DNA of 64,000 bases from JBFGFX01 sp965232455. Lineage in GTDB: Bacteria; Pseudomonadota; Gammaproteobacteria; Steroidobacterales; Woeseiaceae. The notes beneath the pieces were generated by a model. That model was given only the letters and a program-made list of their open reading frames with translations. It did not search any database and was not told the DNA's origin. Below, piece by piece: positions 59,366-64,000 of this stretch; the stretch's first letter is position 1, and the number at the start of each line of letters is the position of its first letter. Position numbers and translations under genes: made by a program. The stretch spans positions 1,736,001-1,800,000 of the forward strand of contig OZ246981.1 of the NCBI GenBank assembly GCA_965232455.1. Reading direction: 5' to 3'.

Positions 59366-62300
59366 TCAGAACCTGCTGCGCGGCGCCGGCATGAAACTCG
59401 CCGGTTTTCGTTTACGCATGAGCAGTGCACGGGATTCGATATCCAGCTCACCGTCCCCGATCGTTTGAATCCCCTCGCCGTTCTGCTGGGCAATCGGCAC
59501 CCCGTCGCGAAACAGGATTCTGTTGTTGAGCGTGGCGGGGACTTTTTCTCCGGGGAGGATGATGCCAAGCAGATTGAGCGGGTCGGCGGCCGACACGGCA
59601 ATACGATCGCCGCCGGGTTTCTTGTTGCGCGTGCTTCGCAGCTCGGCAACCGCATCGGGCAATGCAAACTGCTCCCCCGCGAAACTCTGCACGAAACGGC
59701 CGCCGCGGATTTCGCCCCTGGCTTCCATGCGCCAGTAGACACGAAGAAGCTCACGCCAGGGCGGCAGATTCGTTTCACGCTCGAGAACCTTTCGGAACAC
59801 GACACCGTATCGCCTGAGCAACACCCAGGCGATGTGCTCGACGGCTTCGTCGTGATCAACCTCCCGGGCGCGATCGACGAGCGTCCAGCGGCCCGCGCGA
59901 TCAAAGCCGGAAACCGTGGGCCTTCGGCCTCTTCGCCCCACGGCAAACCCCGGCCGTTTGCCGGACGGCGTGACCAGTGCCCGCAAACCCGCGTAGCTGT
60001 CGGAGGTGACGAGACCCCAGTTCACCAGTTCGCCCAGTGCGTCTTCTACCTGCGTCCGGAGCAATCCCGTCGTCTGCACGAGATCGATAAAAAACGAGGC
60101 GCCGTTCGTCTCGAGCGCGTCCAGGACTTTGTTGGCATTCGAGGTCAGTTTGCTGTCGTCGACGTCCGGCAACGCGGACACCTCCCGCCAATACGCGACC
60201 GTCTGTCGGTCGATCAGCGTAACCGGCGCGTTTCTGACCGGCGAGGTCCGTTTTTCCTTGCCCGCAGTGCGCACGGCCAGACGCATCCAGACGTTCTTGC
60301 CGGTCACACACAAGGTATCCAGCATATCGGCGGTATACAGATCCAGCCTCGCTGCGATGATGTCGCGCTCCCAGCTGCCCGCGGCGGCGGAAAAGCCCTC
60401 CAGCTGCTCGATGACCGCGGCCAGAGCGTCAAAGCCTTCCCGCCTGTCGGTCAGACCCTGCCACTCGAACAGGAAGCGCATGTAGTCGGCCGGAGACACG
60501 GGTTCGATTTCACTTCGCAAACGCTTGATCGTGTATCGATGGATGCGCGCCAGCAGCCGTCGCTCACACCATTCCTCGGGCGCATCGGGATCGTTCGCCC
60601 GTTCGGTGAACCGCCCGCGCATAACAAAACCTTCCTGCTCCAGCGCGGTCAGGGCCGCGTCGACTTGGGTGATGAGCATATTCAGAGGCTCCGCCAGTCG
60701 TTCGGCGGTGGTCGGGCCCAGACCTTCCAACCGTGAACGAATCAGCTCCCTGACGGCGTCGTCCCGGGTTTCGACGGCCTGCGCGTGCGTCCGGACGGCA
60801 TCGATATCGGGGGCGAGATCGAGTACGTCGTAGACAAGCCCGAATTCGTGAAGCCGTTCAGCCGCGACCCAGAGTCTCGCCGAGCCCGTACCAAGAACCG
60901 CGGCCCGTCCGTCGTTCACGAGTTGCTCGAAAAGATGCCGCCAGCCGAAATCGAGGTTGCCGTCTCCACCCGCTGTGTTGCCCCGCTGACCTTCCGCTTC
61001 GGTCACAAACCCCAGCACGACCAGGGCATCGTGCATTTCATCCGCGGTTCGCGGCTCGGGCCAGGCTTCATCCCGCACCCGTTTTACCGCGGCGGCGTCC
61101 AACCGGCCAAGATCCGCGGCTTCCGCGGGGTCCATGTAACGCCGCGACTGAACCGCAAGCGCGCGTCTCTCCTCGGCCGGGGTATCGTCCAGAAACGCGT
61201 AGGGCCGCGCGCCGAGAATTTCCTGGGCCAGCGGTGAAGGGGCCGTCAGGTCCCTGCCGATGACCTCGACTTCGCCAGCTTCGAGCTTTTGCAGCAGGGC
61301 GATGAAACCGTCGACGTCCATGACGTCGTGCAGACAGTCGTCCACCGCCTGATTCACGAGCGGATGGTCCGGAATCTCGCGCTTTCCCGTGATGTTCTCG
61401 GCGCAGGCGAGCTGATCGGGGAAAACCACGGCGACCAGGTCTTCCGCGTCGTTTCTCTGGAAGTATGCCGGCGCGCGCTTACCGTTGTGATTGCGCTTGA
61501 TGGCAAGGGCAATGGAGGCAACCCAGCGCCAGTGCGTTGGGAACATGGGCGCGTCCAGCAGCGCCTGCACCAAAACCTCCCGGACCGTGCCGGAATGGAG
61601 GTACTTTGCCGGTTCGTCGATGGGGAAACTGTGCGTGGCCGACAGCGAGAGAATGATGCTGTCCTCCAGAGCCGCCGCCTGGAGCTCGAAATTGAATTTC
61701 CTGCAGAAACGTTTCCTCAACGACAGGCCCCAGGCGCGGTTGACGCGGGACCCGTACGGGGAATGCACCACCAGATGCAAATCCCCGGTCTCGTCGAAGA
61801 AGCGCTCGAACACGATGCGCTGCTGGGTGGGGACGACGCCCAGCGCAGCCCTCGCCCCGGCCACGTAATGAACGAGCTGTTCGGCGGCGGATCCGGAGAC
61901 GGGATATTCGTCGGTCAGCCAGCCGACGGCGGCTTCCATACCCTTCGCCAGCCGCTCGTCCAACCCGGCACGTAGCCTGGAGACCGCCGCCGACAGCTCA
62001 TCCGTGCGCCCGGGTGCCTCACCCAGCCAGAACGGCAGGTTGGGCGTCTCACCCTTGGCGTCCGCGACGTATACCTTGCCCTGTTCGATCTTCAGAATCC
62101 GGTACGACGTGTTCCCGAGCTGAAAGATCGCGCCGGGCATGGACTCGAACGCGAAATCCTCGTTCAGGGTGCCCACCTTCAGGCTTTCGGGCAAAAGCAC
62201 CACTTCATAATCGAATTGATCGGCGATCGCGCCGCCGTTGGTGACTGCGGTCAGCTTGGCGCCGCGTCGCGCGCGCAGCCGCCCGTTGACGGCGTCGTGG

Positions 62301-63715
62301 TGGAGATAGGCGCCGCGCCTGCCCCGCCGAGTCGAAAACCCGTGCGACAGCATGCGGATGACGTCGTCAAAACTCTCCCGGCTCAGATTCCTGTAGGGCC
62401 AGGCGCGCCGGAAGGTCCGAAACAACGCCTCTTCCTCCCATTCCTCCCGGCCGGCGACCTCGGCGACGATCTGTTGCGAGAGCACGTCCAGCGGCTGCGA
62501 CGGAACGCGGATTCTGTCGAGTTCGCCCGCCTCCGCCGCGTGCAACAGCGCGGTGCATTCGACCAGATCGTCCCTGGACAGCGGAAACAGCCGGCCGACC
62601 GGCGTCGCGCCAACCGAATGACCGGAACGGCCGACGCGTTGCAGGAAAGCGGCGATGGAGCGCGGCGTGCTGAGTTGACACACGAGATCGACGTCGCCGA
62701 TGTCGATGCCCAGTTCCAGCGAGGCCGTGGCAATCAGGCACTTGAGTTTGCCGGCTTTGAGCCGCTGCTCGGCGTGCAAACGGTGTTCCTTGGCCAGCGA
62801 ACCGTGATGCGACGTCACGTTTTCCTCGCCGATGCGTTCTCCAATGTGCTTCGCGGCACGCTCGGCCAGTCGGCGGGTATTGACGAATATCAGCGTGGTA
62901 TTGTGTTCGTTGACGAGTTCGGTCAATCGATCGTAGAGCTCCTCCCAGACCTCGTTCGCCATGATGGCTTCCAGCGGTGAATTGGGAATCTCCAGCGCCA
63001 GATCGCGCTCGCGCACGTGGCCCGTGTCGATGATGTTGCAGTGCTCCTCGCCGTTGCCGCGACAGCCCACCAGGAAATTCGCCATCGTTTCGATGGGTTT
63101 TTGCGTGGCGGAGCAGGCAACCCGCGTAAGTTTGCGTGGAGTCAGTGCGTCAAGCCGTTCCAGCGACAGGCTCAGATGGGAACCGCGTTTGCTGCCGGCC
63201 AGCGCATGGATCTCATCGACGATCACGGTGCGCACCGTCCGCAGCATGTTGCGACCCGAATCACTGGTCAGCAGTATGTAGGCCGATTCGGGCGTCGTGG
63301 CCAGAATGTGCGGCGGTACCTTTGCGGCCCGCTGCCGTTCCGACTGCGGGGTGTCGCCGGTACGTACCCAGGCTCGGATCTCCACGTCGGGCAGACCCTG
63401 TTCCAACAGGCAATCACGAATGCCAACCAGGGGCAGCTGCAGGTTCTTTTGAATGTCGTTGGAAAGCGCCTTTAGCGGGGAGACGTAGAGCACCCGCGTT
63501 TCATCGGGCAGGCCCCTTTCCAGCCCTTCCTTGATCAGGGCGTCGATGCTCGCCATGAAAGCGGCGAGCGTTTTGCCCGACCCCGTCGGGGCCGCCAGCA
63601 GCGTGTGCTCGCCTTTCGCGATTGCCGGCCAGGACGCAGTCTGAACCGCCGTAGGTTCCGGGAAGTTTCTTTTAAACCAGTCGCTTACGGCTGGATGGAA
63701 AGACTGCAGGGCCAT
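59366..63715 (-). CDS. lhr: Large Lhr-family ATP-dependent helicase
   Basis: A 1449-residue superfamily 2 helicase. The first ATPase domain has Walker A AAPTGSGKTLAAFMAS (42-49 core) and VIVDEIHAL. The second has the Lhr motif STPRSIAAFLQRVGRSGHS. The winged-helix and Lhr-specific barrel follow, and a long C-terminal region (about 880-1449) corresponds to the Lhr-CTD of E. coli Lhr (1538 aa), with winged-helix segments. E. coli Lhr unwinds DNA-RNA hybrids and has been linked to a uracil-DNA glycosylase activity in its C-terminal part. The start MALQSFHPAVSDWF is canonical. The gene is complete and no other repair gene is adjacent. Confidence 0.95.
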   Translation of the reverse strand: MALQSFHPAVSDWFKRNFPEPTAVQTASWPAIAKGEHTLLAAPTGSGKTLAAFMASIDALIKEGLERGLPDETRVLYVSPLKALSNDIQKNLQLPLVGIRDCLLEQGLPDVEIRAWVRTGDTPQSERQRAAKVPPHILATTPESAYILLTSDSGRNMLRTVRTVIVDEIHALAGSKRGSHLSLSLERLDALTPRKLTRVACSATQKPIETMANFLVGCRGNGEEHCNIIDTGHVRERDLALEIPNSPLEAIMANEVWEELYDRLTELVNEHNTTLIFVNTRRLAERAAKHIGERIGEENVTSHHGSLAKEHRLHAEQRLKAGKLKCLIATASLELGIDIGDVDLVCQLSTPRSIAAFLQRVGRSGHSVGATPVGRLFPLSRDDLVECTALLHAAEAGELDRIRVPSQPLDVLSQQIVAEVAGREEWEEEALFRTFRRAWPYRNLSRESFDDVIRMLSHGFSTRRGRRGAYLHHDAVNGRLRARRGAKLTAVTNGGAIADQFDYEVVLLPESLKVGTLNEDFAFESMPGAIFQLGNTSYRILKIEQGKVYVADAKGETPNLPFWLGEAPGRTDELSAAVSRLRAGLDERLAKGMEAAVGWLTDEYPVSGSAAEQLVHYVAGARAALGVVPTQQRIVFERFFDETGDLHLVVHSPYGSRVNRAWGLSLRKRFCRKFNFELQAAALEDSIILSLSATHSFPIDEPAKYLHSGTVREVLVQALLDAPMFPTHWRWVASIALAIKRNHNGKRAPAYFQRNDAEDLVAVVFPDQLACAENITGKREIPDHPLVNQAVDDCLHDVMDVDGFIALLQKLEAGEVEVIGRDLTAPSPLAQEILGARPYAFLDDTPAEERRALAVQSRRYMDPAEAADLGRLDAAAVKRVRDEAWPEPRTADEMHDALVVLGFVTEAEGQRGNTAGGDGNLDFGWRHLFEQLVNDGRAAVLGTGSARLWVAAERLHEFGLVYDVLDLAPDIDAVRTHAQAVETRDDAVRELIRSRLEGLGPTTAERLAEPLNMLITQVDAALTALEQEGFVMRGRFTERANDPDAPEEWCERRLLARIHRYTIKRLRSEIEPVSPADYMRFLFEWQGLTDRREGFDALAAVIEQLEGFSAAAGSWERDIIAARLDLYTADMLDTLCVTGKNVWMRLAVRTAGKEKRTSPVRNAPVTLIDRQTVAYWREVSALPDVDDSKLTSNANKVLDALETNGASFFIDLVQTTGLLRTQVEDALGELVNWGLVTSDSYAGLRALVTPSGKRPGFAVGRRGRRPTVSGFDRAGRWTLVDRAREVDHDEAVEHIAWVLLRRYGVVFRKVLERETNLPPWRELLRVYWRMEARGEIRGGRFVQSFAGEQFALPDAVAELRSTRNKKPGGDRIAVSAADPLNLLGIILPGEKVPATLNNRILFRDGVPIAQQNGEGIQTIGDGELDIESRALLMRKRKPASFMPAPRSRF

Positions 63716-63802
63716 TGGGGTCCGTATCGGCGTTTTTCGGCACTATACCATGGACTGTATGGATATACAGGCCGCAAGGCAGCTTACCCGCTATGGCCCT
63801 GC

Positions 63803-64000
63803 TCACCGCCATAACGCCAAAATGAGCGAAATCGCCAGAATCATCACCGTCTGGCTTCCATAAGCGATGAAAAAAACCCGCCAGCGTTTCAGAAACGCCT
63901 GGCCGGGCAGCCCGGTCGCCACGCACAGGCCGACCGCCAGAAAAAGCCCCAGACCCAGCGCACTTCCCGCCGACTCGATGGACAGCGCCTGCTGCAGACT
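63803..64000 (-). CDS. C-terminal fragment of a membrane protein, cut by the right edge
   Basis: A leftward frame is open from the window's right edge to the stop TGA (63805-63803) and encodes 65 residues. Two hydrophobic helices are clear, GSALGLGLFLAVGLCVATGL and TVMILAISLILALW, joined by a basic loop (KRWRVFF). It is not a recognisable fragment of a known family. The upstream part of the gene lies outside, and lhr starts about 90 bases downstream of its stop codon. Confidence 0.55.
   Translation of the reverse strand, partial: SLQQALSIESAGSALGLGLFLAVGLCVATGLPGQAFLKRWRVFFIAYGSQTVMILAISLILALWR

Noticed and set aside
59465..60736. A 423-codon rightward frame opposite lhr
   Set aside because: It is antisense to an intact helicase gene; composition is that of a reversed GC-rich coding strand.
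1..64000. tRNA genes, CRISPR arrays, insertion sequences and prophage genes
   Set aside because: No GTTCGAATC-type T arm, no regularly spaced repeat array, and no transposase, integrase or phage structural gene was recognised. This was a reading by eye; tRNAscan-SE, CRISPRCasFinder and ISfinder runs would settle it.

Overview
The window looks like a stretch of chromosome from a GC-rich gammaproteobacterium. Two conserved blocks support this: ftsK-lolA-rarA-serS next to trxB/aat/infA/clpA-clpS, and rne with rluC, maf, yceD-rpmF-plsX-fabH. A lexA-imuA-imuB-dnaE2 SOS mutagenesis operon and a type II secretion operon also fit that class. The aspartokinase resembles the kinase half of the fused aspartokinase/diaminopimelate decarboxylase known from Xanthomonas relatives, but the order cannot be fixed from sequence alone. 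I saw no rRNA, tRNA, CRISPR array, transposase, integrase or phage gene.

Region 1 (1-9.6 kb) is metabolic and partly exported. It holds a small zinc-ribbon peptide, a beta-lactamase-fold lipoprotein and a Tat-exported glycosylasparaginase. A leftward nhaC-type antiporter / C-S lyase / aspartokinase unit follows, then a rightward pair of exported proteins (fumarylacetoacetase fold and NHL propeller). Region 2 (9.7-25.7 kb) is housekeeping. It has a Bax-inhibitor-1 protein, a giant MscS channel fused to a C-terminal SRPBCC domain, and the leftward ftsK-lolA-vanZ-rarA-serS operon. The rightward trxB / COG3146 acyltransferase / aat / infA series faces leftward clpS and clpA. Together aat, clpS and clpA form an N-degron neighbourhood.

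Region 3 (26-33.3 kb) is a partial type II secretion operon: two tandem gspC copies, gspD, gspE and gspF, then a small acidic protein. Pseudopilin genes are absent. Region 4 (33.3-39.6 kb) is the leftward lexA-imuA-imuB-dnaE2 operon, with a LexA-box-like site before lexA and near-identical 21-bp repeats at the two ends of imuAB. Region 5 (39.9-42 kb) pairs an alanine-zipper murein lipoprotein (Lpp/OprI type) with a convergent L,D-transpeptidase, the enzyme class that anchors such lipoproteins. Region 6 (42.3-50.4 kb) holds the fatty-acid/phospholipid and ribosome genes yceD-rpmF-plsX-fabH, then maf, rluC and rne.

Region 7 (50.4-59.2 kb) is accessory. It has a low-molecular-weight phosphatase and a divergent LysR regulator facing a three-gene membrane/NTF2-like operon. 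RidA, a GNAT enzyme and small membrane proteins follow. An uncharacterised pair comes next (ankyrin-like membrane-anchored protein plus secreted acidic, cysteine-rich protein, closed by a clear terminator), then a short AraC-type regulator and a double-rhodanese lipoprotein. Region 8 (59.4-64 kb) is a complete large Lhr-type helicase and the C-terminal fragment of a membrane protein at the right edge.

Starts were moved from the longest reading frame where a ribosome site, signal peptide, overlap or family length argued for it (for example lysC, nhaC, the L,D-transpeptidase, yceD, maf and rluC). infA appears to start at TTG.
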